Part shown: positions 42,599 through 51,502 of the stretch, in pieces
Layout: the number at the start of each line of letters is the position of its first letter
Position numbering within the stretch: the first letter of the stretch is position 1
Source: a bacterium
GTDB taxonomy: Bacteria; Babelota; Babeliae; Babelales; UASB340
Direction of reading: 5' to 3'
Assembly (NCBI GenBank): GCA_030629005.1
Contig: DAOVPV010000008.1
Span: 1 to 63,572 of the forward strand
Length of the DNA: 63,572 bases
The notes under the pieces: model-generated
The model's database searches: none
What the model was told of the DNA's origin: nothing
Seen by the model: the letters and a program-made list of their open reading frames with translations, nothing else
Program-made: the position numbers and the translations under genes

Positions 42599-43297
42599 TT
42601 ATAAAATATTATTTATCAAGCTCTTTAATTGGAATGCATCCCTATGTTCGGGATACAAAAACAAAACAGAATCAATCTCTCTTTTTGCTGCATTAAAATC
42701 TGACAAATTATAATTAACTAAAGCTAAATAATAATGAGCATCTAAATAAGCTGGAGCATGATAAAGTGTTTCCTGCAGCTTATATTTTGCGGCAATAAAA
42801 TCACCTCTAGATACAAATATTTTACTTTGATTAAATAAAGCAACCTCTGGTGTTAAATAATCCTTATTTTTAATTAAATTATCCCAAGCTGTCATTGCAA
42901 AATTAATATTATTATTATCATTATTGGCTATCCCAATCTGAGCAAACAAACAAGCTTTATTATTTAAAATTTCACATCTTAATTTTTCATTGTTAGTATT
43001 TAACAAGGCGTCTTCAAAAAGATTTTTTGCTAAATCTTCATAACCAAGACGCAAAAGAATTGTTGCTTTTAACGCCATATATTCAGGATTGTTTTGTATT
43101 CCTAGGGCTAAATTTATATATTCTAGTGCCTTTTTATAAGAATACTGATTTATATTTTTTTGATCCTGAAGTTCAACAAAAGCCATTTTATAATAATTTT
43201 GAGCTAAAGCGCGTTGCTTCTGTTTACCACAACCCATAAAAAAAAGAATAAAAAACAAAATGCCATTTATTTTAATTAATATTTTTAGATTTTTCAT
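42599..43297 (-). CDS. TPR-repeat lipoprotein
   Basis: 232 aa. Lipobox FFILFFMGC (Cys about 23), then five to six tetratricopeptide units, for example ALEYINLALGIQNNPEYMAL, then APAYLDAHYYLALVNYNLSD and FNAAKREIDSVLFLYPEHRD. Such lipoproteins usually scaffold envelope complexes. It is divergent from dnaA, sharing an 87-base control region. Confidence 0.82.
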   Translation of the reverse strand: MKNLKILIKINGILFFILFFMGCGKQKQRALAQNYYKMAFVELQDQKNINQYSYKKALEYINLALGIQNNPEYMALKATILLRLGYEDLAKNLFEDALLNTNNEKLRCEILNNKACLFAQIGIANNDNNNINFAMTAWDNLIKNKDYLTPEVALFNQSKIFVSRGDFIAAKYKLQETLYHAPAYLDAHYYLALVNYNLSDFNAAKREIDSVLFLYPEHRDAFQLKSLINNIL

Positions 43298-43384
43298 ATT
43301 TAATAAAATTCTCCTTTGATATAATGTATAATTCCTCTAAAATTTTAATACATTTTTTTTATAAAATTAAGGAATAATTTTAAC

Positions 43385-44833
43385 GTGGACCAAATTTGGC
43401 AAAGTTTTTTAAAAATCATAAAAGAAGAAGCCGGTAATCAAACCGTAGAAACCTGGTTTAAGGCTGTATCTCTAGAAAAGTTAGACCGCGACAAAAAGAC
43501 TATACACCTAAACGTACCAAACCTATTTGTAAAAAATTGGTTAAAAGAACATTACTTCACACTTATTATACAAACTCTGGAAAAATTATTCAATGCCAAA
43601 AACTTGTCAATAGAATTTATAAGCCCAAATAAAAATTTTAATCAAAACAAAAATATAATTCCAGCATCAATCATAAATACAAAAAAAACAAATCAACACA
43701 CCCCAATACATAACAATAACCCAAATATAAATAACAATAGCCAACCAACCAAACAAACGCATCCAACAAATTACAACCTTCCCGCAAAATCCACATTTAG
43801 CATACGAAGAAATAATGTTAATTCAAACTATAACTTTGATTCTTTTATTATCGGTCCAAATAATTCATTAGCACATGCAGCAAGCTATGCTGTTTGCCAA
43901 AATTTGGGCAAAGTATACAATCCATTATTCATCTATGGCGGAACAGGTCTAGGAAAAACGCACCTACTTCACGCAATTGGAAATGAAGTAAAAAACAAAG
44001 ACAACTCTAAAAACGTTTTGTATCAAACAATAGATAGGTTTACAAACGAATTTATAGCTGCAATTAGATTCGATAAAGTAATGCTATTTAGGCAAAAATA
44101 TCAAAAAGTTGATCTACTATTACTCGACGATATTCAATTTTTATCGAACAAAGAACAAACACAAGAGATGTTCTTTCACATTTTTAATCTTTTGTATGAA
44201 GAAAAAAAACAAATAGTAATGACAAGCGACACCTTTCCCAAAGAAATAAACGGTCTTCAAGCAAGATTAAAATCAAGACTTGAATGGGGACTTGTTGTTG
44301 ATATACAAATTCCAGACTTAGAAACTAAAATAGCAATTCTAGAAAAAAAAGCTGAACAAATTTCTATTAATCTAACAGAAGATGTTGCAAATTTTATTGC
44401 ATCAAAAATAACATCAAACATCCGAGAGTTAGAAGGAGCATTAATCAGAGTTAATGCATTCAGCACACTAACAAACAAACCACTAACTCTGGATTTAGCA
44501 AAAAAAGTACTTTTACATTTAAACAACAACATAAAAAAGGAAGGAATAATGCTCGACAAAGTTTTAAAACTAGTCGCTAGGCACTATTCAGTATCAATAA
44601 ATGATCTAAAATCAAAAAAACGCCAGAAAGATATCGCCCTAATTAGACAAGTCACATTTTATTTTATGAAAAAACTAACCTTTTGCTCCTTGAAAACTAT
44701 TGGTGAATTTGTTGGCAACAGAGATCACTCTACAGTTCTACACTCTATAACAAAAATTGAAAAAAACTTGGAAAATGATCGCGATTTTGCTAAAAAACTC
44801 AATAATATTGAACAAAAAATATTAATGTCATAA
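43385..44833 (+). CDS. dnaA: Chromosomal replication initiator DnaA (GTG start)
   Basis: 482 aa. Starts with GTG (SD AAGGA, rather far). Domain I about 1-80, an asparagine-rich linker about 90-140, AAA+ domain III with Walker A GGTGLGKT at 185-192 and LLLDDIQFLSNKEQTQ, and DNA-binding domain IV with the signature VGNRDHSTVLHS (usual form GGRDHTTVLHA). Unlike many bacteria, dnaN and recF are 40 kb away. I found no cluster of DnaA boxes in the flanks, so the origin may lie elsewhere. Confidence 0.97.
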   Translation: MDQIWQSFLKIIKEEAGNQTVETWFKAVSLEKLDRDKKTIHLNVPNLFVKNWLKEHYFTLIIQTLEKLFNAKNLSIEFISPNKNFNQNKNIIPASIINTKKTNQHTPIHNNNPNINNNSQPTKQTHPTNYNLPAKSTFSIRRNNVNSNYNFDSFIIGPNNSLAHAASYAVCQNLGKVYNPLFIYGGTGLGKTHLLHAIGNEVKNKDNSKNVLYQTIDRFTNEFIAAIRFDKVMLFRQKYQKVDLLLLDDIQFLSNKEQTQEMFFHIFNLLYEEKKQIVMTSDTFPKEINGLQARLKSRLEWGLVVDIQIPDLETKIAILEKKAEQISINLTEDVANFIASKITSNIRELEGALIRVNAFSTLTNKPLTLDLAKKVLLHLNNNIKKEGIMLDKVLKLVARHYSVSINDLKSKKRQKDIALIRQVTFYFMKKLTFCSLKTIGEFVGNRDHSTVLHSITKIEKNLENDRDFAKKLNNIEQKILMS

Positions 44834-44877
44834 AGTATGACTCTTACGTTAAACAAACAAATTAAGGAGAATCTTTT

Positions 44878-45894
44878 ATGAAATTTAAATTTGGATTATA
44901 CATCACAACGCTAGCAATAATATCCATATTAATGAGCGGATGTGTAAAAAATTCCCAATATACAAAAACTCTTCCTGAAACAGAAGAGCCTAAAAACCTT
45001 ACCTATCAAGCAACACTATTAAGCCGAGAAAAAGCTGGTATAATTGGAGAAAAGCACATTGACTTCAGTGCAAAAGCACGAAAAGAAAGAAGACTAAAAG
45101 TAAATGTAGAAAACACAACAGAAACAAAAATTTATGTTGTTGTCTTCTCTTACATCAAAAGACACACCAGAGGAGACCGCTGGAGATGGGATAAATCTAA
45201 TATTTATCAACTAAACCCAAATGAATCTACAGTAATAAAAATTGACCCCATCGTAAATAAAATCAATAGAAAAGGTATATATGGTTGTATTGGAGTATTT
45301 GATAAAAAGAAAGATGCAATAGATTCAACCTACGAATTATTAGACGAATCAAAAAGGTTGGACTTAGATTTATTGTACTTACTCAAAAATAAAAGAATCC
45401 GAATATATATCGAAAAATATGGCTTCAAACGAGACACCATACAAAAAGATATTATTACAGATAAAGAGATAACTGAGCCGTATTTAAAAAAACATGAGTT
45501 AGATTTTTATATAAGAAACAGAATAGGCGAAACAATATATGTTGTTGGTTTTATATATCATAAAAAAGTCGACGGTGACACATGGCGCTATGACAAAACA
45601 AAGGTTTATAAATTAAAAAGAAGTGAGACCACAAAAATAGATCTCGATACATTAAAAAATAAGTACAACCGCGTATTTGCGCGCGGTTTTCTAGGTGTAT
45701 TTGATAAAAGCCAAAAAGACTTCGCACATAAATGTACATACGAAACTCTTCCTGCAAAAAACAAAATTTCTATAGGCAATATGTCAACATTAAGAGAAAG
45801 AGTTGTTGTTATTCAAGTTGAAAAATATGGAATATTAGGTAAAATATTTGAATTCGCTCTTGTAGACAAAAAGAAAAAAAGTCATGGAAAATAA
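44878..45894 (+). CDS. Lipoprotein with internal duplication, hypothetical
   Basis: 338 aa. Lipobox ISILMSGC (Cys about 22). Two homologous halves: residues about 75-180 (ENTTETKIYVVVFSYIKRHT, RWRWDKSNIYQLNPNEST, CIGVFDKKKDAID, IEKYG) and about 200-320 (RNRIGETIYVVGFIYHKK, TWRYDKTKVYKLKRSETT, FLGVFDKSQKDFA, VEKYG). Each looks like a beta-sandwich-type domain; no family recognised. Strong SD AAGGAGA. It overlaps the start of rsmH by 11 bases. Confidence 0.72.
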   Translation: MKFKFGLYITTLAIISILMSGCVKNSQYTKTLPETEEPKNLTYQATLLSREKAGIIGEKHIDFSAKARKERRLKVNVENTTETKIYVVVFSYIKRHTRGDRWRWDKSNIYQLNPNESTVIKIDPIVNKINRKGIYGCIGVFDKKKDAIDSTYELLDESKRLDLDLLYLLKNKRIRIYIEKYGFKRDTIQKDIITDKEITEPYLKKHELDFYIRNRIGETIYVVGFIYHKKVDGDTWRYDKTKVYKLKRSETTKIDLDTLKNKYNRVFARGFLGVFDKSQKDFAHKCTYETLPAKNKISIGNMSTLRERVVVIQVEKYGILGKIFEFALVDKKKKSHGK

Positions 45895-46795
45895 AATATA
45901 TCACAAACCAGTACTTATAAAAGAAGTCTTGCAATATTTAGACCCAAAACCGAATTGCACATATTTAGATGCAACGTTTGGTGGCGGAGGACATACAAGG
46001 GCAATTTTAAATAAAGAACCAACGTGCAAAGTAATTGCTTTAGACTGGGATAAAACGGCCATTAAAAAAAATTACCCTGAACTTAAAGAAAAGTACGGCA
46101 ACCGACTCAAAATAATCTGGGGAAATTTCGCCAGCATAAAAAAATTCGTTGAAAAAGAAAAAATTCAAAATATTCATGGAGCTCTTGCAGACTTTGGCAC
46201 ATCTCAATACCAAATAGAAAATACAGCAGGAATGTCTTTTCAAAAAGACACTCCTCTTGATATGAGAATGTCCCAAGCTCACTTTTATTTTAAAGCATCA
46301 GATATTATAAATAGATACACAGAAAAACAACTTGCTGATATTATTTTTAAATATGGTGAAGAAAGACACTCAAGGAAAATTGCTCGAGCCATAGTTGAGC
46401 AACGAAAAAAGGAAAAGTTTAAAACAACTCTACAACTAGCGGACCTTGTAAAAAACATACTCCCAAAACCAAAACCATTTAGCAAAAAATTTAAAATACA
46501 TCCTGCAACAAAAACTTTTCAGGCTTTAAGAATATTTGTAAATAAAGAACTCGAAAATATAGAAATTTTTTTGCGAGATATATTAGAAATAATAGAACCT
46601 AACGGAAGCATCGTGTGCATAAGTTTTCATTCCCTGGAAGATCGAATTGTAAAACTTTTTTTCAGAGAAAATAAAAACAGTTTAGAAATACTTACAAAGA
46701 AACCAATAACAGCAACACAAGAAGAACTTCAGGGAAACCCTTCTTGTCGATCTGCAAAATTACGTGCTGCAAAAAAATTAATTTTTAAAACTTAA
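45884..46795 (+). CDS. rsmH: 16S rRNA m4C1402 methyltransferase RsmH
   Basis: 303 aa. HKPVLIKEVLQYL, the SAM site LDATFGGGGHTRAIL, DFGTSQYQ, GMSFQKDTPLDMRMSQ and FHSLEDRIVK are all diagnostic. Methylates N4 of C1402 in the decoding centre. In most bacteria it heads the mra/dcw division cluster; here it follows a lipoprotein gene with an 11-base overlap and murD/ftsW lie 9 kb away. Weak SD, so it is probably coupled to the upstream gene. Confidence 0.95.
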   Translation: MENKIYHKPVLIKEVLQYLDPKPNCTYLDATFGGGGHTRAILNKEPTCKVIALDWDKTAIKKNYPELKEKYGNRLKIIWGNFASIKKFVEKEKIQNIHGALADFGTSQYQIENTAGMSFQKDTPLDMRMSQAHFYFKASDIINRYTEKQLADIIFKYGEERHSRKIARAIVEQRKKEKFKTTLQLADLVKNILPKPKPFSKKFKIHPATKTFQALRIFVNKELENIEIFLRDILEIIEPNGSIVCISFHSLEDRIVKLFFRENKNSLEILTKKPITATQEELQGNPSCRSAKLRAAKKLIFKT

Positions 46796-46799
46796 ATTG

Positions 46800-46828
46800 T
46801 TGACAAAATTTGAGATCAGATTTAGAGT
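46800..46828 (+). promoter_or_regulatory. Candidate sigma-70 promoter for spoVG
   Basis: TTGACA (46800-46805), 17-base spacer, TAGAGT (46823-46828), 47 bases before the spoVG start. Confidence 0.5.
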
Positions 46829-46874
46829 TACATCGTTTAGTTCAGCGTATTAATAATAGAGTTAAGGATATGCA

Positions 46875-47138
46875 ATGGAAATTACTGAAGTAAAAGTATA
46901 CTTAGCAAATGAAGGCAAACTTAAAGGTTATGCAACTATGGTTATTGATAATTGTTTCATCGTAAGAGACATGAAAATTATCAAAAGTGACAACAAAGGC
47001 TACTTTGTATCTATGCCATCTAGACGCAAAAAAGACGGTACGTTCAAAGATATCGTTCATCCGTTAGATTCCGAAACAAGAAAACAAATTGAAGAAAAAA
47101 TTGTAGCTGAATACAAAAAGACAATAGAAGAAGCTTGA
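46875..47138 (+). CDS. spoVG: SpoVG-family nucleic-acid-binding regulator
   Basis: 87 aa. MEITEVKVYLANEGKLKGYA, IDNCFIVRDMKII and VSMPSRRKKDGTFKDIVHP are the SpoVG core. Family members bind DNA and RNA and regulate many processes in Firmicutes and spirochaetes. SD AAGGAT. Its own promoter and small size suggest a monocistronic gene. Confidence 0.93.
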   Translation: MEITEVKVYLANEGKLKGYATMVIDNCFIVRDMKIIKSDNKGYFVSMPSRRKKDGTFKDIVHPLDSETRKQIEEKIVAEYKKTIEEA

Positions 47139-47188
47139 AAAAGAAAACATTTCACGTATACTTTTTGTAATAAATTACAAAATACTAT

Positions 47189-47263
47189 TGGGGCGTAGCC
47201 AAGTGGTAAGGCAGCGGTTTTTGGTGCCGCCATACGGAGGTTCGATCCCTCCCGCCCCAACCA
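47189..47263 (+). tRNA. tRNA-Gln (anticodon TTG)
   Basis: Acceptor TGGGGCG pairs with CGCCCCA. D arm GCCAAGTGGTAAGGC, anticodon stem GCGGT/GCCGC with loop TTTTGGT (TTG at 34-36), T arm GGAGG-TTCGATC-CCTCC, discriminator A and encoded CCA. All arms pair. Confidence 0.95.
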
Positions 47264-47290
47264 TTTTTTTTAAATCTAATAATCAATTTC

Positions 47291-48166
47291 ATGAATACAT
47301 TTTCTAAAAATAAAACAAATCATTCTGACAAAACTCTTATTAAAAAATCGTTTGAGTACTCCTTTTTTGAATCAAATGAAACATATATTCATCCAAGTTC
47401 AATAATTGGCCAAAATGTTCACCTAGGAAAAAATGTTAAAATTGGACCTTATTGTACAATCATTGGCAACGTAACAATTGATGATAACTCTGTAATATAT
47501 GCAAACATAACAATAGGCATGCCAGCTCAAAACTTAGATACAAAAAAAAGTTTAGGCACCATAAGTATTGGAAAAAATTGCAAAATAAGAGAATTTGTAA
47601 CAATAGGCGCATCAAAATCAGAAAATGGAAAAACAAAAATCGGTGATAATTGCTATATCATGACATATTGCCACATAGCACATGATGTTACTTTAGAAAA
47701 TAATGTAACTCTTATAAGCAATGTAAATTTAGGTGGGCATGTTCATATAGAAAAGAATGCTTTTCTTATGGCAAACTCTGCTGCTCACCAATTTTGTAGA
47801 ATTGGACAATTTACATCACTTGCACCTTATACTGCAATAAGACAAGATTTACCTCCATATTGCATGTTTAGCGGACTTCCCGCAAAATACTTCAATTTAA
47901 ACATTATTGCCTTAAAACGGGCAGGATTCAGCCGTGAATCCATAAATAATATTAAGCATGTAGCAAAATTATTTTATCAAGATAAATTATTAATTAAGCA
48001 AATAGAAATTTTAGCCCAAAATAACTCTTATCAAGAGAACTCTTCTCAAGAGAATTCTTGGGGGCAAGATTTAAATGTAATAAATTTTATTAACTTTATA
48101 AAAAATAGCTCTAGAGGCATTAGCAAAAAATCGGCTCTAGATTCTGTGAAAAATATTGGGGATTAA
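47291..48166 (+). CDS. lpxA: UDP-N-acetylglucosamine acyltransferase LpxA
   Basis: 291 aa. First step of lipid A synthesis, moving an acyl chain from ACP to UDP-GlcNAc. Hexapeptide left-handed beta-helix from about residue 33 (IHPSSIIGQNVHLGKNVKIG), catalytic segment CHIAHDVTL, then AAHQFCRIGQFT and the C-terminal NLNIIALKRAGFSRE. The N-terminus has about 30 extra residues compared with E. coli, and no SD is clear, so the true start could be later. Heads the lpxA-oxidoreductase-lpxI operon. Confidence 0.92.
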   Translation: MNTFSKNKTNHSDKTLIKKSFEYSFFESNETYIHPSSIIGQNVHLGKNVKIGPYCTIIGNVTIDDNSVIYANITIGMPAQNLDTKKSLGTISIGKNCKIREFVTIGASKSENGKTKIGDNCYIMTYCHIAHDVTLENNVTLISNVNLGGHVHIEKNAFLMANSAAHQFCRIGQFTSLAPYTAIRQDLPPYCMFSGLPAKYFNLNIIALKRAGFSRESINNIKHVAKLFYQDKLLIKQIEILAQNNSYQENSSQENSWGQDLNVINFINFIKNSSRGISKKSALDSVKNIGD

Positions 48167-48169
48167 AAA

Positions 48170-49108
48170 ATGATAAAACTTGGAATTATTGGACTTGGTC
48201 ATATGGGAAACTATCACGCATCCGCAAGCATGCTTTCGCAAAATATAAATCTAGTTGCAGTCGCGGATCCAAATGAAGCTAATTTTTCCAAAATAAAGTC
48301 TGATTCTATAAAAAAAACTACAAACTATCAAGATTGGTTAGATTTTGTAGACGCAGTAATAATAGCAGTTCCTACAGAACTACATCACAAAATAGCAAAA
48401 GATTGTTTATTAAAAGATAAACATGTTTTGGTAGAAAAACCAATAACCAAAAACATTACCGAAGCCGAAGAATTATTTAAAATAGCTGAAGATAAAAATT
48501 TAGCATTGCACATAGGACACGTTGAACGTTTTAATGGTGCAATTCAAGAACTTAAAAAAATTATTAGCAAGCCTATTTTAATTGAATGCCATAGGGTTGG
48601 CCCTTTTGCTCCAAGAGTACAAACAGACAGTGTTGTTTTAGACCTTATGATACATGATATAGATCTTGTTCTAAATATTATTAATTCAGAAATCGAAAAT
48701 GCAAATATTGTTTCTAGCAAAATATATTCAAAATTAGCAGATATCGCAGTTGTTCAACTGAAATTCAAAAACGGAGTAATGGCAAATATCACAGCAAGTA
48801 GAGCTTCTCAAACTAAAGAACGAACAATGTGCATCCACCAAAAAAATGCTTTTATTAAACTTGATTTTACAACTCAAGATATTTCTATACATAGAGATAC
48901 TACAGATAGTGTTATTGTTGGAGTAAATCAATTGCAATACAAACAAGAATCAACTATAGAAAGATTATTTGTATTCAAAGACAACCCATTAAAACAGGAA
49001 ATAGAATATTTTATTAAATCGATAAAGACGGGTAAAAAGTTAAACAATGCAAAAAATGATATATCTGCATTAAAACTAACCTTAAAATTAGATGAACTGG
49101 CAAAATGA
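48170..49108 (+). CDS. Gfo/Idh/MocA-family oxidoreductase
   Basis: 312 aa. N-terminal NAD(P)-binding domain GIIGLGHMGNYHA, LVAVADPN, then the family signature VLVEKPITKNITEAEEL and HVERFNG. Genes of this family sit between lpxA and lpxI in several diderm groups. Some act on UDP-GlcNAc (GnnA) to make 2,3-diamino lipid A. That role is possible here but no GnnB aminotransferase is adjacent. SD GGGGAT; 3 bases after lpxA and 4-base overlap with lpxI. Confidence 0.88.
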   Translation: MIKLGIIGLGHMGNYHASASMLSQNINLVAVADPNEANFSKIKSDSIKKTTNYQDWLDFVDAVIIAVPTELHHKIAKDCLLKDKHVLVEKPITKNITEAEELFKIAEDKNLALHIGHVERFNGAIQELKKIISKPILIECHRVGPFAPRVQTDSVVLDLMIHDIDLVLNIINSEIENANIVSSKIYSKLADIAVVQLKFKNGVMANITASRASQTKERTMCIHQKNAFIKLDFTTQDISIHRDTTDSVIVGVNQLQYKQESTIERLFVFKDNPLKQEIEYFIKSIKTGKKLNNAKNDISALKLTLKLDELAK

Positions 49109-49914
49109 TTGCAATAATAACGGGAACAGGCAATCTGCCTATAAATGCAGCAAAGTCTCTTGTAAGTTTAAACAAAAAATTTTTAGTTATATGCCTATTC
49201 CCTGAAAATAATCTAGAAAAATTAAACGATGCTGTTAAAAATCATGCTCAAGTATTTACTCTGCCATTTTATAAAGCTGGTAAAATTTTAAATTTCTTAA
49301 GAGAAAAAAATATTTCAGAAATACTTTTCATCGGAAAAGTAGACAAAAACAATCTATTTAAAAATATAAAATTAGACTGGCTTGCAATAAAAACTTTAGC
49401 AAAAGCAACAACAAAAAGTGATACAACTTTGATGCAAGCAATAATAGATCAGGTAGAAAAGCAAGGTTTTAAAATTTTAAAACAAAGCAATGTACTAAAA
49501 AATTTATTTGTAGGTCCTGGCCTATTAACAGGCAAGCTCACTCCAGAATTAAACGAAGATATTAAATTCGGACTAGAAACTGCCAACAAACTTTCTTTAT
49601 TAGATATTGGTCAAACGGTAATAGTTAAAAATAAAATGATAATAGCCGTTGAGGCAATAGAAGGTACAGATAACTGCATAAAACGTGGAATTAATCTTGG
49701 CAAAACTGATATTGTTATTTGCAAAACGGCACATCAGAATCAAAATAAAAAATTTGATCTTCCAACACTTGGAACTAAATCTTTAGAACAAATAAAAAGA
49801 GGCCAGGTAAAAGCAATTGCCTGGCACTCTGATAAAACTTTTATAGAAAATTCTCAAGAATTTATAAAGAAAGCAAAAGAACTAGAAATTACGCTTGTGT
49901 CAATAAAGAGATAA
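49105..49914 (+). CDS. lpxI: UDP-2,3-diacylglucosamine pyrophosphatase LpxI
   Basis: 269 aa. DUF1009/LpxI: AIITGTGNLPINAAKSL at the start, ILFIGKVDKNNLF, and AVEAIEGTDNCIKRG in the catalytic domain. Replaces LpxH in hydrolysing UDP-2,3-diacylglucosamine to lipid X. ATGA overlap with the preceding gene means translational coupling. Confidence 0.92.
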   Translation: MIAIITGTGNLPINAAKSLVSLNKKFLVICLFPENNLEKLNDAVKNHAQVFTLPFYKAGKILNFLREKNISEILFIGKVDKNNLFKNIKLDWLAIKTLAKATTKSDTTLMQAIIDQVEKQGFKILKQSNVLKNLFVGPGLLTGKLTPELNEDIKFGLETANKLSLLDIGQTVIVKNKMIIAVEAIEGTDNCIKRGINLGKTDIVICKTAHQNQNKKFDLPTLGTKSLEQIKRGQVKAIAWHSDKTFIENSQEFIKKAKELEITLVSIKR

Positions 49915-49944
49915 ATACGCATTTTTCTAATAATTATTTTAAAA

Positions 49945-50283
49945 TTAAAATACAGCTTGATACCAATTAGTAAATGCTCTTAATATCACACGCAAAGTTT
50001 TCTTGGAAATATTTTCAAATCTAAGGATCTCTTCGAACTCCTCAGACAAAATATTATTTAAATACACCCAGAAATAATATTCTGCATCATGTTCAGGATC
50101 TCTTCTAATCCCTTTCCAATTTTTTTCTATATAACTCAAAATTTTTGTTTCATTCTTATCAAATATTGAAACTTCTGAACACTCTCTTCTTTTGCAACTA
50201 GAAAACAAATTTCCTGCATCCATATTTACAGAAATATTAGCTAAAATAACTAGCGACAATAATATTTTTTTTAAATTTTTCAT
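49945..50283 (-). CDS. Small exported hypothetical protein
   Basis: 112 aa. Signal peptide KKILLSLVILANISVNMDA, then a charged helical part with SYIEKNWKGIRRDPEHDAEY. No family recognised; weak SD. Convergent with lpxI. Confidence 0.6.
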   Translation of the reverse strand: MKNLKKILLSLVILANISVNMDAGNLFSSCKRRECSEVSIFDKNETKILSYIEKNWKGIRRDPEHDAEYYFWVYLNNILSEEFEEILRFENISKKTLRVILRAFTNWYQAVF

Positions 50284-50573
50284 AATTCTTATAACCCATT
50301 ATTTATATTTTTACACTAAAACATCAAAACCATTACTAACAGTGTAATTTCTAAAAATTTAAAGTAAAACGGTAAAAACATTGTTTTTTTTCTCTAAAAA
50401 CATTTAAAAACGACTTTAAACCTAACTTTTTTCTAAAAACAATACTGACCTTTAAATTCAAGATTTATAAAAATTTATAAAATTCACGTTTTTTTAAGAT
50501 AAACATTTCTTATTCTAAAATTTTTACAGTAGAATAAACATTCTCAAACAATTTTTTTTAAAAGAGGTCGATT
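50284..50573. other. AT-rich divergent control region
   Basis: 290 bases between divergent exported-protein genes. Only AT-rich low-complexity sequence with poly-T runs; nothing else seen. Confidence 0.5.
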
Positions 50574-50990
50574 ATGAAAATTAGATTTATTTTTGCAATA
50601 TTGACAGTATTTACAATTAATAGCAATAGCAATGCCATGATGACGCAAGAAATAACCGCTTTTTCTGAAGCCGCATATACAAATAATAATAGCAGAGCGA
50701 TGCAATGTATTATAGAAGGCAACATAAATGAATTTCTCGAAATTGCAGAACGAACAAATAGTAGAGGCGAATTTGAAAATGCTTCTGGAATTACCAGTTT
50801 AATGTTAGCTGCAGCAGAAGGTAGAATTGACATTGTTAGACTTATTTGTAATAGCGCAAGTAGAGATTTTATATTACAAGAAGATAGTTTTGGAAAAAAT
50901 GTAATTGATCATGCAGCTAACAAAGGCCATCAAGAAATTGTTGAATTTTTAATAGACCTACCAACTATAAATTGGAATATTGTCGGATAA
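50574..50990 (+). CDS. Exported ankyrin-repeat protein (pair, first)
   Basis: 138 aa. Signal peptide RFIFAILTVFTINSNSNA. About two to three ankyrin units: GNINEFLEIAERTNS, then SGITSLMLAAAEGRIDIVRL and FGKNVIDHAANKGHQEIVEF. SD AGAGG. It has a paralogue directly downstream. Confidence 0.82.
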   Translation: MKIRFIFAILTVFTINSNSNAMMTQEITAFSEAAYTNNNSRAMQCIIEGNINEFLEIAERTNSRGEFENASGITSLMLAAAEGRIDIVRLICNSASRDFILQEDSFGKNVIDHAANKGHQEIVEFLIDLPTINWNIVG

Positions 50991-50994
50991 AAAT

Positions 50995-51432
50995 ATGATA
51001 AAAAAAATTCTTTTTATTTTATTACTAATAATTTCAACCAATAACACTGTAAATTGCATGAGTACATATACACCAAAAATTGATCCTGGAGTTTATACCG
51101 ATCGCAATTCTACTTATATGAATTATATATTAATCGGAAATATTAACGATTTTATAGAAGCAGTAAAAAATGAAACAACTAATGTTAAACAACAAAATAA
51201 TTCCGGAATTACAACATTAATGCTTGCGGCAATAAAGGGTAATCTAGAATTAGTAAAATTTATTTGTAAGCGAACAAGTAGAAACTTTATTACACAAGAA
51301 TGTAACTTAGGTCTTACAGCAGCTCAACACGCACTCGACCAAAGACCTGAAAGTTACGGCAATATCGTAACATATTTAAGTTTGTATGCAGCAGGCCAAT
51401 ATTCTGTGTTAAGAGAATTAGGTTTAGATTAG
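50995..51432 (+). CDS. Exported ankyrin-repeat protein (pair, second)
   Basis: 145 aa from the ATG at 50995, four bases after the previous stop; a TTG at 50980 is in frame but lies inside the previous gene and precedes the signal peptide (KKILFILLLIISTNNTVNCM). GNINDFIEAVKNETT and SGITTLMLAAIKGNLELVKF align with the neighbour, so the pair arose by tandem duplication and then diverged. Confidence 0.8.
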   Translation: MIKKILFILLLIISTNNTVNCMSTYTPKIDPGVYTDRNSTYMNYILIGNINDFIEAVKNETTNVKQQNNSGITTLMLAAIKGNLELVKFICKRTSRNFITQECNLGLTAAQHALDQRPESYGNIVTYLSLYAAGQYSVLRELGLD

Positions 51433-51502
51433 AAAAAATAGTAACCCATGTGCAACGTCACCTTGGCTTAAACATATTACGGCTGAATGCGTAAGCTTTG
51501 GA

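Noticed and set aside
43298-43384. Replication origin beside dnaA
   Set aside because: No cluster of TTATCCACA-like boxes is visible; the divergent gap is only 87 bases.
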